Assembly (NCBI GenBank): GCA_020354595.1
Contig: CP070650.1
Span: 1,907,513-1,915,085, forward strand
Direction of reading: 5' to 3'
DNA from: Myxococcales bacterium
GTDB lineage: Bacteria; Myxococcota_A; Polyangia; Polyangiales; Houyiibacteriaceae
Length of the DNA stretch: 7,573 nucleotides
Shown: positions 1 through 6,999 of the stretch, in pieces
Layout: each line of letters starts with the position of its first letter
Position numbering within the stretch: position 1 is the first letter of the stretch
Program-made: the position numbers and the translations under genes
The notes under the pieces: generated by a model
Databases searched by the model: none
What the model saw: only the letters and a program-made list of their open reading frames with translations
Told to the model about the DNA's origin: nothing

Positions 1-1
1 A

Positions 2-97
2 AGTCGCCAAAACGGGATCGACGCTCCCAGCGCCCCCGGCGGTGACTGGGCACCAAACCAGGTGGTTGCTCAAGCAGGGTTGAGGATCCCGTTCTAG
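2..97 (+). CDS. Possible 3' end of a truncated gene, perhaps an outer-membrane beta-barrel protein
   Basis: The frame starting at base 2 is open from the window edge to a TAG stop at 95-97, giving 31 residues and no start. The last residues read AQAGLRIPF, ending in phenylalanine after alternating hydrophobic and polar positions. This resembles the C-terminal beta-signal recognised by the BAM complex in Gram-negative outer-membrane barrel proteins. That is pattern recognition on a very short fragment. The other plus-strand frame I read closes at a TGA at 43-45. The gene would converge with the pseudouridine synthase, leaving 55 bases between the two stops. It may be a chance open frame; the upstream sequence would decide. 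Confidence 0.35.
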   Translation, partial: SRQNGIDAPSAPGGDWAPNQVVAQAGLRIPF

Positions 98-111
98 GTG
101 GTCGTGGGCCA

Positions 112-152
112 CGGGTCTTGGGTCTCGGCTCTCGGGCCCGAGGCCCCGAGGC
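112..152. repeat. Degenerate GC-rich 7-bp tandem repeats with a 12-bp palindrome
   Basis: Bases 112-139 read as four consecutive heptads, CGGGTCT, TGGGTCT, CGGCTCT and CGGGCCC, and related GC-rich units continue to about 152. A perfect palindrome, CTCGGGCCCGAG, lies at 131-142. The tract sits between the stop of the pseudouridine synthase (153) and the possible left-edge gene (97). It could fold as a hairpin in either transcript, but there is no T-run on either side, so I do not call it an intrinsic terminator. Related GC-rich sequence continues into the end of the neighbouring gene, where CCGCGGCC occurs at 159-166 and again at 181-188. Confidence 0.5.
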
Positions 153-1100
153 TCAGGTCCGCGGCCTGGGATCCTGAGACCCGCGGCCCGTGGCTATCTC
201 CACCTCGCAATCCGAATATGCCCACCCCGTTGACTCCACCGTCACCCCCTCCACGGTAATCGAGCTCGCGTGCAGGAGATGGCGCCCGGGGCTCTCCAGC
301 TCCGGCCCTCCGTACAGCGTATCCCCCAACAGCGGATGCCCGATCGATGCGAGATGAGCGCGGATTTGATGACGGCGAGCGTGGTTCGCGCGTACCTCGA
401 CTAGCGAGCCGTGGGGGGCTTCGGTGCTCGTGAGAATCTCCGTGCGCGCAGGCTGAGCCCCGAGCCGTTTGGCCTCTCGCGGGTCAGCGCAGACGCGTAC
501 CTTTCTCCGATCCCGCGGGTCGTTGGCGATCGCCGTCTCGATCACTGCAGGCGCGGAAACGATTCCCACACACCGAGCCAAGTACCGCTTTTCGATCTCG
601 CCCGATCGAAGCTGGTCTCGAAGTCGCTCGAACGCTTCGGTGGTTCGCGCCGCGAGCATGACCCCGGACGTGTCAGTGTCCAGCCGGTGAAGGATCCCGG
701 GCTCTCGTTTGCGGTAGCCGACGCCCCGCAATTCGGGGTAGCGGGCTCGAAGGGCGTTAGCGACCGTTCCGAGCTCGCCCTCCTTCAAGGGATGACTCGG
801 CACTCCCGCAGGCTTGTCGATGATGACGTAGTCCTCCGTCTCACGAAGGACCACGAGCTCGAGGTCGGGATCAGGCATCGCGTGGAAATGCGCCGCTCCG
901 GGCAGCTCGTCGACGACGATTCGGTCCCCGGCAATGACGAGGTAGCTCTTTGTGACCAGGCGACCGCCGACGCGAACCCTTCCGTTTTCGATGAGCGCCT
1001 TGGCCCTCGCCCGACTGAGCTCCGGGAGGTGACGGGTGAGGAGCGTGTCGAGCCGCTGCCCCGCGTCTTGTTCGGCGACCTCGAGCTCGAAAGCCGGCAT
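153..1100 (-). CDS. RluA-family RNA pseudouridine synthase with S4 domain
   Basis: This 315-residue protein should isomerise specific uridines to pseudouridine in rRNA or tRNA in the cytoplasm. An S4-type RNA-binding domain covers about residues 14-65. The catalytic domain follows: IIDKPAGV at 93-100, the signature HRLDTDTSG at 138-146 with the expected catalytic aspartate D141, RRHQIRAHL at 242-250, [10 protein letters not shown] at 255-264 and LLHA at 275-278. Length and domain order fit RluA/RluC/RluD-type enzymes, but the target uridine cannot be read from sequence, so I give no symbol. The ATG at 1100 has GGGAG nine bases upstream. The gene is divergent from dnaJ. The last dozen or so residues ([11 protein letters not shown] at the end) are encoded by GC-rich sequence resembling the repeats just beyond the stop, so the C-terminus is probably not conserved. 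Confidence 0.93.
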   Translation of the reverse strand: MPAFELEVAEQDAGQRLDTLLTRHLPELSRARAKALIENGRVRVGGRLVTKSYLVIAGDRIVVDELPGAAHFHAMPDPDLELVVLRETEDYVIIDKPAGVPSHPLKEGELGTVANALRARYPELRGVGYRKREPGILHRLDTDTSGVMLAARTTEAFERLRDQLRSGEIEKRYLARCVGIVSAPAVIETAIANDPRDRRKVRVCADPREAKRLGAQPARTEILTSTEAPHGSLVEVRANHARRHQIRAHLASIGHPLLGDTLYGGPELESPGRHLLHASSITVEGVTVESTGWAYSDCEVEIATGRGSQDPRPRT

Positions 1101-1140
1101 GGCCCTTCACTCCCACAATCCCGCCCCGGTTTCCACGGAG

Positions 1141-1168
1141 TTGCGCGCGCAAGCCCCGCGTCTACACT
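1141..1168 (+). promoter_or_regulatory. Candidate dnaJ promoter overlapping a 12-bp palindrome
   Basis: In the 78-base gap between the divergent pseudouridine synthase and dnaJ, TTGCGC (1141-1146) and TACACT (1163-1168) are spaced 16 bases apart, like sigma-70 -35 and -10 elements. The -35 lies inside the perfect palindrome TTGCGCGCGCAA (1141-1152), which could be an operator serving one or both genes. Transcription from this promoter would begin near 1175, about four bases before the GTG of dnaJ. I see no CIRCE element (HrcA operator) and no convincing sigma-32 promoter. The call rests on motif match only. Confidence 0.35.
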
Positions 1169-1178
1169 CCAAAAAGCC

Positions 1179-2273
1179 GTGTCCAAGCGTGATTACTACG
1201 TGATTCTCGAAGTCAGCCGCGCGGCGTCGGGCGACGAGATCAAGCAAGCCTATCGCACGCTGGCGATGAGGTATCACCCCGATCGCAACCCGGGCGACCC
1301 CGTGGCCGAGGACTCCTTCAAGGAAGCCAGCGAAGCGTACGCCGTTCTGAGTGACCCGGACAAACGCTCGCAGTACGACCGCTACGGACACGCCGCGTTC
1401 GACAGCAGCGGGCCCGGCTTCGAGCCGGGTGATTTTGGCGCAGTCAGCGACATCCTCGAAGGCCTTTTCGGGGAAGTGTTCAGCGGTGGCCGGCGCAGAC
1501 GCCGAAGCGGACGCGACCTCACATACGATCTCGAGATCTCTTTTGCCGAAGCCGCGCTTGGAGTCGACACGACGATCGAGGTCAACCGTCCCGCCGACTG
1601 CACGGTCTGTGATGGGGCCGGTGCAAAACCCGGCACACCGATCCACGTCTGCAACGTTTGCCAAGGACGTGGGCAGGTGAAATACCAGCGCGGGCTTTTC
1701 GCTGCTGCACGCCCCTGTCACGCGTGCCGCGGCACGGGAAAGAAGATCCCGACTCCATGCGACGCTTGCAAGGGCACGGGAAGCAAGATGCGGCCCGAGT
1801 CGATGAGCGTGAAGATCCCAGCCGGCGTTCAAGACGGGGCGGTGCGCACCGTGCGCGGCGCCGGTGAGGCCAGCCCGAGCGGCAACGGCGACCTACACAT
1901 CAACATCAAGGTGACGGACCACGCTCTGTTCCGAAGAGAAGGCGCCGACATCCTGATCTCGATACCTATCTCGTTTCCGCAGGCGGTCCTCGGAGCGAGC
2001 ATCGACGTGCCGACGCTGGACGGCAGGGTCGTGATGAAGGTCCCGCCGGGGACACAGTCGGGAAAGGTTTTTCGGCTCCGAGGCAAGGGAATTCCGGTCT
2101 ACGGCGGGTACGGCAAGGGCGATCAGCTCGTGACGGTGGTGGTCGAGGTCCCCCAGCAAATCACTCGGAAACAACGCAAGCTCATCACCGACCTCGCCCA
2201 GGAAATCGGTGACGAAGCCCACCCTCAACAAGCGAGCTTCCTTCGCAAGCTACGGGGGCTTTTCGAGGGTTGA
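1179..2273 (+). CDS. dnaJ: Chaperone protein DnaJ (type I J-domain protein)
   Basis: This 364-residue cytoplasmic co-chaperone delivers unfolded clients to DnaK and stimulates its ATPase. The J domain covers residues 4-70 with the essential HPD at 33-35. A short Gly/Phe-poor linker (about 74-112) contains a run of five arginines at 105-109. The zinc-binding domain has all four CxxCxGxG repeats at 141-148, 158-165, 180-187 and 194-201, followed by the two substrate-binding C-terminal domains. I chose the GTG at 1179 because the protein then begins VSKRDYY, matching the family N-terminus. The frame stays open upstream, but that part is antisense to the pseudouridine synthase. No Shine-Dalgarno sequence is obvious before the GTG. 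Neither dnaK nor grpE is present, so this copy lies apart from the usual hrcA-grpE-dnaK-dnaJ cluster. The cyclophilin gene starts 46 bases after the stop and is probably co-transcribed. Confidence 0.95.
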   Translation: MSKRDYYVILEVSRAASGDEIKQAYRTLAMRYHPDRNPGDPVAEDSFKEASEAYAVLSDPDKRSQYDRYGHAAFDSSGPGFEPGDFGAVSDILEGLFGEVFSGGRRRRRSGRDLTYDLEISFAEAALGVDTTIEVNRPADCTVCDGAGAKPGTPIHVCNVCQGRGQVKYQRGLFAAARPCHACRGTGKKIPTPCDACKGTGSKMRPESMSVKIPAGVQDGAVRTVRGAGEASPSGNGDLHINIKVTDHALFRREGADILISIPISFPQAVLGASIDVPTLDGRVVMKVPPGTQSGKVFRLRGKGIPVYGGYGKGDQLVTVVVEVPQQITRKQRKLITDLAQEIGDEAHPQQASFLRKLRGLFEG

Positions 2274-2319
2274 TCGCCGATTCCTTGCGCCCCCGACGGA
2301 GCTTCTCCAAGGTACGGCC

Positions 2320-2991
2320 ATGCGAACCGCAAGCCTGTTGATTCTCGCCGGAGCATTCCTCCTCGGATGCCCCAAAAACGAAGCCGCACCAACCAAGAGC
2401 CAAGGCGAAGAGCCTCCGCCCGCCGCTCAAGAGGAGACCACCGAAGTGAGCCAAGACCAAGTGCCGAACCAGTACACCGTCGAGCTCGATACGACGAAAG
2501 GCGCGATTGTGATCGACGTGAACCGGGAGTGGGCCCCGAACGGCGCCGACCGTTTCTACGAGCTCGTGCAAAAAGGCTACTACACCGACGTCGCGTTCTT
2601 CCGCGTGATCGGTGGGTTCATGGCGCAGGTTGGAATCAGCGGTGACCCCGCGCTCAACACCGAGTGGCGCGCAAAGCCGATTCAAGATGATCCCGTCAAG
2701 GCGAGTAACACGCGCGGTACCGTGACGTTTGCCACCTCCGGACCAAACTCGAGGACGACGCAGTTCTTCATCAACTTCGGCGACAACTCGCGGCTCGACG
2801 GCATGGGCTTTGCTCCTTTTGGCAAGGTGAAGGACATGGCGCCGGTCGACGCGCTCTACGACGGCTACGGCGAAGGCGCCCCCCGGGGCCGCGGTCCTTC
2901 GCAGGGTCGGATGCAGACCGAAGGCAACGCGTACCTTCGTGAGAGCTTCCCGAAGCTCGACTACATCAAGAGCGCCAAGATCATCGAGTGA
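2320..2991 (+). CDS. Cyclophilin-type peptidylprolyl isomerase, predicted lipoprotein
   Basis: This 223-residue protein should catalyse cis-trans isomerisation of Xaa-Pro bonds, outside the cytoplasm. Residues 1-17 form a lipoprotein signal: positive N-terminus, hydrophobic core and lipobox LLGC with C17. A Pro/Glu/Gln-rich tether runs from 18 to about 50. The cyclophilin fold follows, with FFRVI at 93-97, GFMAQVG at 99-105, TQFFINF at 147-153 and FGKV at 167-170. R95, F100, M101 and Q103 align with human CypA R55, F60, M61 and Q63, so it should be active. The position near CypA W121, which matters for cyclosporin binding, appears to be arginine (R158). ATG 2320 is chosen because it begins the signal peptide and has AAGG seven bases upstream; the longer in-frame start at 2209 lies inside dnaJ. 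Its stop codon falls inside the end of convergent recF. It probably shares a transcript with dnaJ. Confidence 0.92.
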   Translation: MRTASLLILAGAFLLGCPKNEAAPTKSQGEEPPPAAQEETTEVSQDQVPNQYTVELDTTKGAIVIDVNREWAPNGADRFYELVQKGYYTDVAFFRVIGGFMAQVGISGDPALNTEWRAKPIQDDPVKASNTRGTVTFATSGPNSRTTQFFINFGDNSRLDGMGFAPFGKVKDMAPVDALYDGYGEGAPRGRGPSQGRMQTEGNAYLRESFPKLDYIKSAKIIE

Positions 2992-4075
2992 GGCGCCCGG
3001 CCTCCACCTGAAAGTCGACCCGATCGTTTTCCAGCAGGATGAATTCCGGGTGCGTGGTGGTCAGAAACACCTGACCGCCGGCATGGCTCAACACCTCGAA
3101 AAACCTACGGTTTCGGCTCCGGTCGAGCTCGCTGGACACGTCGTCGAGCAGCAGGATCGGGACCCGTCCCGTTCGTTCGGTGAGCAGATCCAACTCCGCG
3201 GTCTTGAGCGCCAAGACGATGGTCCGGTGCTGCCCCTGGGACCCGTGGTGGCGGGCTCCAACATCGTGGAGCCGTAGCTCGAGGTCGTCTCCATGCGGTC
3301 CATCCGTGGTGAACCCTCGAGCGCAGTCCTTTTCGAACGATCGCTCGAGTGCTTCGGCGATCACTTCTTCCGAAGGCTCCACGCGGGGCAGGTAGCGAAC
3401 CCCGAGCGGCGTATCACCGGCGAACACTTCGGTGAACGCCCGTTCTACTCTGGGTCCGAGGTCTTCGATCAAGCGACGCCGCGCCTGTCCTACGACAGCC
3501 CCTGCCTTGCTGAGAATCGCATCGTACGCCCGAACCGACCGCCGGTCGGTGCATTCCTCCTTGAGTAGTCGGTTGCGGCTACGAAGGGCCTTCTCGTAGC
3601 TCGACAGCGTGCTCGCGTAGATCGGATCCATCTGCTCGAGCATCCGATCGAGAAACGCGCGACGCTTGTCGGCCGACCCGGCCGCTAGCACCAGGTCTCC
3701 AGGATGAAACAACACCATCCTCACGGTCTGAAACCATGCCGCAGTCGAGCGCGGACGTTTGTCGTCCAGCCGCAAGCGCCGACGCTGTGTGCGACCGATG
3801 TCGATTCGCAGCGTGTGTGGAGCCGGGCCTCCTTCGAGACGCGCTTCGATCGAAGCCAGCTCCGAGTCAAGAGCGATCAGGTCGTCGGTCTTCGCGCCGC
3901 GAAAGCTCTTCAGCGACCCGAGGTAATAGATCGCCTCGAGAACATTCGACTTCCCGGCGCCGTTGTCTCCATGAATGACGTTGAAGTGCGAGCCGGGCTG
4001 GAAGCTCAGCGACCCGAGGTTGCGAAACCCTTGCGCGCGGAGCGCGATCACACGGCTTGGGGTCTCTGGCGCCAC
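2981..4075 (-). CDS. recF: DNA replication and repair protein RecF
   Basis: This 364-residue SMC-like ATPase binds DNA at single-strand gaps and, with RecO and RecR, helps load RecA at stalled forks. The Walker A is GDNGAGKS (36-43), GPHGDD is at 259-264, the ABC-type signature SQGQ at 279-282 and the Walker B LLLDDVSSELD at 308-318. Length is normal for the family. The GTG start at 4073-4075 lies 9 bases after the dnaN stop. AGGG, overlapping the dnaN TAG, serves as its ribosome-binding site, so translational coupling is likely. A second GTG at codon 9 would give a 356-residue product that also fits the family N-terminus but has no clear ribosome-binding site. Its 3' end overlaps the convergent cyclophilin gene by 11 bases. 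No gyrB follows. Confidence 0.96.
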   Translation of the reverse strand: MAPETPSRVIALRAQGFRNLGSLSFQPGSHFNVIHGDNGAGKSNVLEAIYYLGSLKSFRGAKTDDLIALDSELASIEARLEGGPAPHTLRIDIGRTQRRRLRLDDKRPRSTAAWFQTVRMVLFHPGDLVLAAGSADKRRAFLDRMLEQMDPIYASTLSSYEKALRSRNRLLKEECTDRRSVRAYDAILSKAGAVVGQARRRLIEDLGPRVERAFTEVFAGDTPLGVRYLPRVEPSEEVIAEALERSFEKDCARGFTTDGPHGDDLELRLHDVGARHHGSQGQHRTIVLALKTAELDLLTERTGRVPILLLDDVSSELDRSRNRRFFEVLSHAGGQVFLTTTHPEFILLENDRVDFQVEAGRLTR

Positions 4076-4084
4076 CCCGTTGCC

Positions 4085-5218
4085 CTAGATGCGCATGGGC
4101 ATGATGACGCCGATGAACTCCGAGTCGCCGCCAACGGGCTTGAGCACGCCGGGGTCTCGCTCGCCGCTGAGCTCGATGGCGACTTCGTCGTGCGGGAGCG
4201 CGCTCAAAGCATCGAGCAGGTACCGTGCGTTGAACCCGATGCGGAGCTCGTCGCCCGCATAGTCGACGTCGACCTCCTCGCTCCCCTCCCCGACCTCGGG
4301 ATTCTGGCTCTGGATTCGAAGCATTCCTGGTTCGATCATGAGCTGTACGCCGCCGCTCTTGTCATTTGCGACTAGGCTGATGCGCCGCAACGCCTCGACG
4401 AGTGGTCCTCGCGCGGCGACGACGGTGCGGCTCTGCTTGCTCGGAATGACCTTGCCATAGGGTGGGAAGTTCTCGTCTGCGAGCTTCACGCTCAAGCACA
4501 AATCATCCCGCAGGAAGAAGGCGTTTCCGCCGGCCGTGGCGATGCCTACGGTCGCCGTCTCTTCACCCTTGCCCTTAGCGGCCTTCACGTCGTCGAGGAG
4601 CCGCTTGAGCTCGCTCACGCCCTTGTGCGGCACGAGCATGCTGAAGCTCATCATCCCCTTGCCACTGACCTTGTGTTCCGCCTTCGAGAGCCTGTGTCCA
4701 TCGGTCGTGACCATTCGCACGACCTTTCCATCGCCTTCGAACAAAGTACCTGCCAAATGCGGCCGGGTATCATCGTGAGACATCGAGTACTGCGTGAGCG
4801 AAATCAGCTCCGAGAGCACCGCCACGTCGAGGTGCGCGAAGTCCGCATCGCCGGGATTCGGCAGCGGAGGAAAGTCTTCGCCCGGCATTGCCGGGATTCG
4901 ATAGCGGACCTTGCCGCAACTGAGCTCGACGGCATGGCTATCGCTCAGCTTCCAGCTGACCTCGCCGTCCGGCAGGTTCTTCACGATGTCGAAAAGCGTT
5001 CGCGCGGATACAGCGATGGTGCCGCCCTTTTTGATGCTCGCGGGTACGACCGCCGTGACACCCAAGTACAAATCGGTCGCCGATAAGCGAAGTCGATCGG
5101 GTCCCTCCGCCGTAAGCAGCACATTCGACAGAATGTGCATCGAGCTTTTGCGATCAGCTACACCGTGGGTACGGGCAAGACCACGGAGGAACTGTTGCTT
5201 TTCGATCGTGAGCTCCAT
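4085..5218 (-). CDS. dnaN: DNA polymerase III beta sliding clamp
   Basis: This 377-residue protein forms the dimeric ring that tethers DNA polymerase III to DNA and also binds Hda/RdA-type factors, MutS, ligase and translesion polymerases. Three clamp domains of about 120 residues each can be followed. Family landmarks are the TRPHL region (151-155), TDGHRLS (172-178), DENFPPYGKVIP (248-259), GFNARYLLDAL (328-338) and the conserved C-terminal MPMRI (373-377) beside the clamp-binding pocket. A lysine-rich loop around 212-218 makes it slightly longer than the 366-residue E. coli protein. The ATG at 5216-5218 has GGAG 11 bases upstream, a rather long spacing. The terminator after dnaA implies that dnaN-recF has its own promoter in 5219-5470. 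An A+T-rich TAAAAT is present there on the minus strand, but I find no good -35 partner. Confidence 0.97.
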   Translation of the reverse strand: MELTIEKQQFLRGLARTHGVADRKSSMHILSNVLLTAEGPDRLRLSATDLYLGVTAVVPASIKKGGTIAVSARTLFDIVKNLPDGEVSWKLSDSHAVELSCGKVRYRIPAMPGEDFPPLPNPGDADFAHLDVAVLSELISLTQYSMSHDDTRPHLAGTLFEGDGKVVRMVTTDGHRLSKAEHKVSGKGMMSFSMLVPHKGVSELKRLLDDVKAAKGKGEETATVGIATAGGNAFFLRDDLCLSVKLADENFPPYGKVIPSKQSRTVVAARGPLVEALRRISLVANDKSGGVQLMIEPGMLRIQSQNPEVGEGSEEVDVDYAGDELRIGFNARYLLDALSALPHDEVAIELSGERDPGVLKPVGGDSEFIGVIMPMRI

Positions 5219-5251
5219 GTTCTGGTCTACTCCATGCAGGGCTGTGTCTGT

Positions 5252-5320
5252 TTTTCCACCAGGTAAGATCTCTTAATTTTAAAATTCGTCTTCGTCTTAA
5301 CGGCTGTGGATTGTGAATGA
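5252..5320. other. AT-rich DnaA-box-like region between dnaA and dnaN, candidate second origin subregion
   Basis: The 327-base dnaA-dnaN gap has no gene. Its dnaN-proximal part contains TTTTCCACC (5252-5260, plus), the minus-strand box-like TGTGGATTG (5305-5313) and TGTGAATGA (5312-5320), and between them the most AT-rich stretch I found in the window: 11 G/C in 40 bases at 5261-5300. Inside that stretch are the perfect palindrome AATTTTAAAATT (5275-5286) and a tandem CGTCTT pair (5287-5298). Relative to TTATCCACA each site has two mismatches, so each is weak alone. Boxes around an AT-rich unwinding segment downstream of dnaA is the B. subtilis-type arrangement. The dnaN promoter must also lie in this gap. 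Bases 5321-5471 hold four GATC sites and nothing else I can name. Confidence 0.45.
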
Positions 5321-5471
5321 CGCGCGGTAACCAACGAGAAGGACTGAGCTTTGTGTGATCTAGAGACGGTTGATCGATCCTTGTGAGTGTGTGGAGTTTG
5401 GAAATCCAGCTCCATCCCCAAGCGCATTCCCCAGGTTGATCTCAGCCCGAGCACAGGCGCTGGTATACACC

Positions 5472-5512
5472 AAAAGCGTGCGGGAGGCCCGGCTTGCCCA
5501 GGCCCCCCGCAC
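5472..5512 (-). terminator. Intrinsic terminator downstream of dnaA
   Basis: Arms 5478-5489 and 5501-5512 form a 12-bp GC-rich stem with an 11-base loop, followed in the minus-strand RNA by GCUUUUGG (the U-run corresponds to AAAA at 5472-5475). The one imperfect pair (5485/5505) is a G-U wobble in the minus-strand RNA but an A-C mismatch in plus-strand RNA, which supports a role for dnaA transcripts. It begins 33 bases after the dnaA stop. The U-run is short, so termination may be partial. Confidence 0.75.
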
Positions 5513-5545
5513 AACCCCCATCGAGGCGTGAAAACGCTGTTCGCG

Positions 5546-6910
5546 TCAGATGCCGAGCTTGCGCTCGATGGCACCTACCGCGCCCAAGACGCGCTCGTCC
5601 TGGGCCTCGACCAGCCCCGCGATTTTTCGCACGGCGCTGATGACCGTCGTGTGGTCTTTGCCTCCAAAGCGCTCTCCGAGCTCGGGATAGCTGGTCCCGA
5701 GGCGCTGCCGGCAAATGTACATCGCAATCATACGTGGAAAGCTCACTGCGCGGTGACGCCGCCGCGACTTCAAGTCGGCCAAACGAATGCCGAAGTAGCC
5801 GCATACGATACGCTGGATGTCTTCGACGGTCGTTGCGGTATCCTGGTTCGGGGCTACCGCCCGAACTGTCTCCTTGGCGAGCTCGAGGTCGATCGGAAGG
5901 CCGAGAAGCTCCGCCTTGACGGCAATGCGCAGCAACGTCCCTTCGAGCTCGCGGACGTTGCTTCGAACCGTCTGGGCTAGGAAGAGCGCCACCTCGCTCT
6001 GAAGCTCGATGCTCTCGCTCTCGGCCTTCTTCTGGAGAATGGCGATGCGCGTGTCGAGCTCGGGCGCCTGCACGTCGGCGACCATCCCCGACTGGAAACG
6101 GCTGATGAGGCGCTCCTGCATCTCGGGGATCTGCTGAGGGTACACGTCTGAAGTGACGACGATCTGCTTGTCGGAATGATAGAGCGCGTTGAAGGTGTGG
6201 AAGAACTCTTCTTGCGTTTGCTCGCGGCCCGCGAGGAACTGGATGTCGTCCATCAACAGGACGTCGCACTGAGAGCGGTACCGCTCCCGGAATGAATTGA
6301 TCTCGTGGTTCTGCAACGACCAGATGAACTCGTTGGTGAAGCGTTCGGCCGAGAGATAGAGAATTCGTGCGCGCGGGTTGCGCTGAAGGATTGCGTGGCC
6401 GATCGCGTTGACGAGGTGCGTCTTGCCGAGCCCGACCCCACCGTAAATGAAGAGGGGATTATACCGGCGACCGGGGTCCGACCCGCACGCGACACTGGCC
6501 GCATGTGCAAGCTGATTGGCCGGACCGACAACGAAGTTCTTGAAGCGATACTTGGGGTTCAGGTCGGCTGTCTCGGGCGCGCGTGGAGTCGCTCGAGGCG
6601 CACGCGGTGCAGGGGGCGGAACCGACTCGCGAGCGGCTTGCGCCTTTTCGCGAAGCGTTTCGTCGAGCTCCCAGCGCACCTTCGTCGGCACTCTGGTGTC
6701 ACCCGCTTCGGTCTGCAGCGTGTCGAGGATCATGTCGAGGTAGTGTGCGGAGATCCATTCGGCGAAGAACTGATTCGGGATGCGAAAAACGACCGAGTCG
6801 CTGTCGATGCCGCCGAACTGAACGGGCTCCAACCAAGTTTCGAAATTCTCGGTCGAGAGATGCGTTTTGAGGCTGCCCAGAGCTTGTTCCCACAATCGTT
6901 CCATCGTCAC
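5546..6910 (-). CDS. dnaA: Chromosomal replication initiator protein DnaA
   Basis: This 454-residue AAA+ protein binds DnaA boxes at the origin, melts the DNA and helps load the replicative helicase. Domain I (about 1-85) opens with LWEQAL and contains the NFETWLEP motif at 22-29. Domain II is a short Pro/Arg-rich linker (about 97-115). Domain III has Walker A GGVGLGKTH (157-165), Walker B LLMDD (218-222), sensor 1 TSD (253-255), the box VII arginine finger R271 in SRFQSG, and sensor 2 NVRELEG (318-324). Domain IV carries FPRMIAMY (391-398, with R393 at the base-contacting arginine position) and the signature GGKDHTTV (416-423). All key residues are present. GTG at 6910 and ATG at 6904 are both possible starts two residues apart: GGGG lies 4 bases before the first and 10 before the second, so I keep the outer boundary. 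Box-like sites begin 44 bases upstream, suggesting autoregulation. Confidence 0.98.
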   Translation of the reverse strand: MTMERLWEQALGSLKTHLSTENFETWLEPVQFGGIDSDSVVFRIPNQFFAEWISAHYLDMILDTLQTEAGDTRVPTKVRWELDETLREKAQAARESVPPPAPRAPRATPRAPETADLNPKYRFKNFVVGPANQLAHAASVACGSDPGRRYNPLFIYGGVGLGKTHLVNAIGHAILQRNPRARILYLSAERFTNEFIWSLQNHEINSFRERYRSQCDVLLMDDIQFLAGREQTQEEFFHTFNALYHSDKQIVVTSDVYPQQIPEMQERLISRFQSGMVADVQAPELDTRIAILQKKAESESIELQSEVALFLAQTVRSNVRELEGTLLRIAVKAELLGLPIDLELAKETVRAVAPNQDTATTVEDIQRIVCGYFGIRLADLKSRRRHRAVSFPRMIAMYICRQRLGTSYPELGERFGGKDHTTVISAVRKIAGLVEAQDERVLGAVGAIERKLGI

Positions 6911-6953
6911 CAGACCCCGAAAAAACGCGCACTAAAGCGTTCACGCCCCCAAA

Positions 6954-6999
6954 CCATCCACACCTCGCAGGGGACGAGCGATCCACAACCTTATCCACC
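6954..6999 (+). promoter_or_regulatory. dnaA-proximal cluster of three DnaA boxes
   Basis: Three sites in the same orientation share the core ATCCAC: CCATCCACA (6954-6962), CGATCCACA (6979-6987) and TTATCCACC (6991-6999). The last differs from consensus TTATCCACA only at its final base; the others differ at the first two. The second and third start 12 bases apart, close to one helical turn, which suits side-by-side binding. Lying 44 to 89 bases upstream of dnaA, they are well placed both for origin function and for DnaA repressing its own gene. Confidence 0.65.

Noticed and set aside
11..93. Nine-base inverted repeat AACGGGATC / GATCCCGTT, 65 bases apart
   Set aside because: The arms are far apart and lie in a probable coding fragment. 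Chance is a sufficient explanation.
411..1178. In-frame open extension of dnaJ by 256 codons, antisense to the pseudouridine synthase
   Set aside because: It is the shadow of a well-supported gene on the other strand in GC-rich DNA. The DnaJ N-terminal motif places the real start at 1179, and the extension shows no recognisable domain.
1101..1178. CIRCE or sigma-32 heat-shock control element upstream of dnaJ
   Set aside because: Short CACTCC matches occur, but the TTAGCACTC-N9-GAGTGCTAA operator and the CTTGAA/CCCCAT pair are absent.
2209..2319. Longer in-frame start for the cyclophilin gene, inside dnaJ
   Set aside because: It would put 37 residues before a clear lipoprotein signal and destroy its function. 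The ATG at 2320 has its own ribosome-binding site.
4536..5276. Several plus-strand open frames opposite dnaN
   Set aside because: They are antisense shadows of a strongly supported gene, without domain signatures or plausible starts.
5281..5313. Possible DnaA-trio (origin-opening) repeats next to the box at 5305-5313
   Set aside because: On the minus strand adenines recur every three bases after the box, but the triplets are GAC and GAA instead of the [T/A]A[G/A] pattern, and they appear to be on the wrong strand for the B. subtilis layout.
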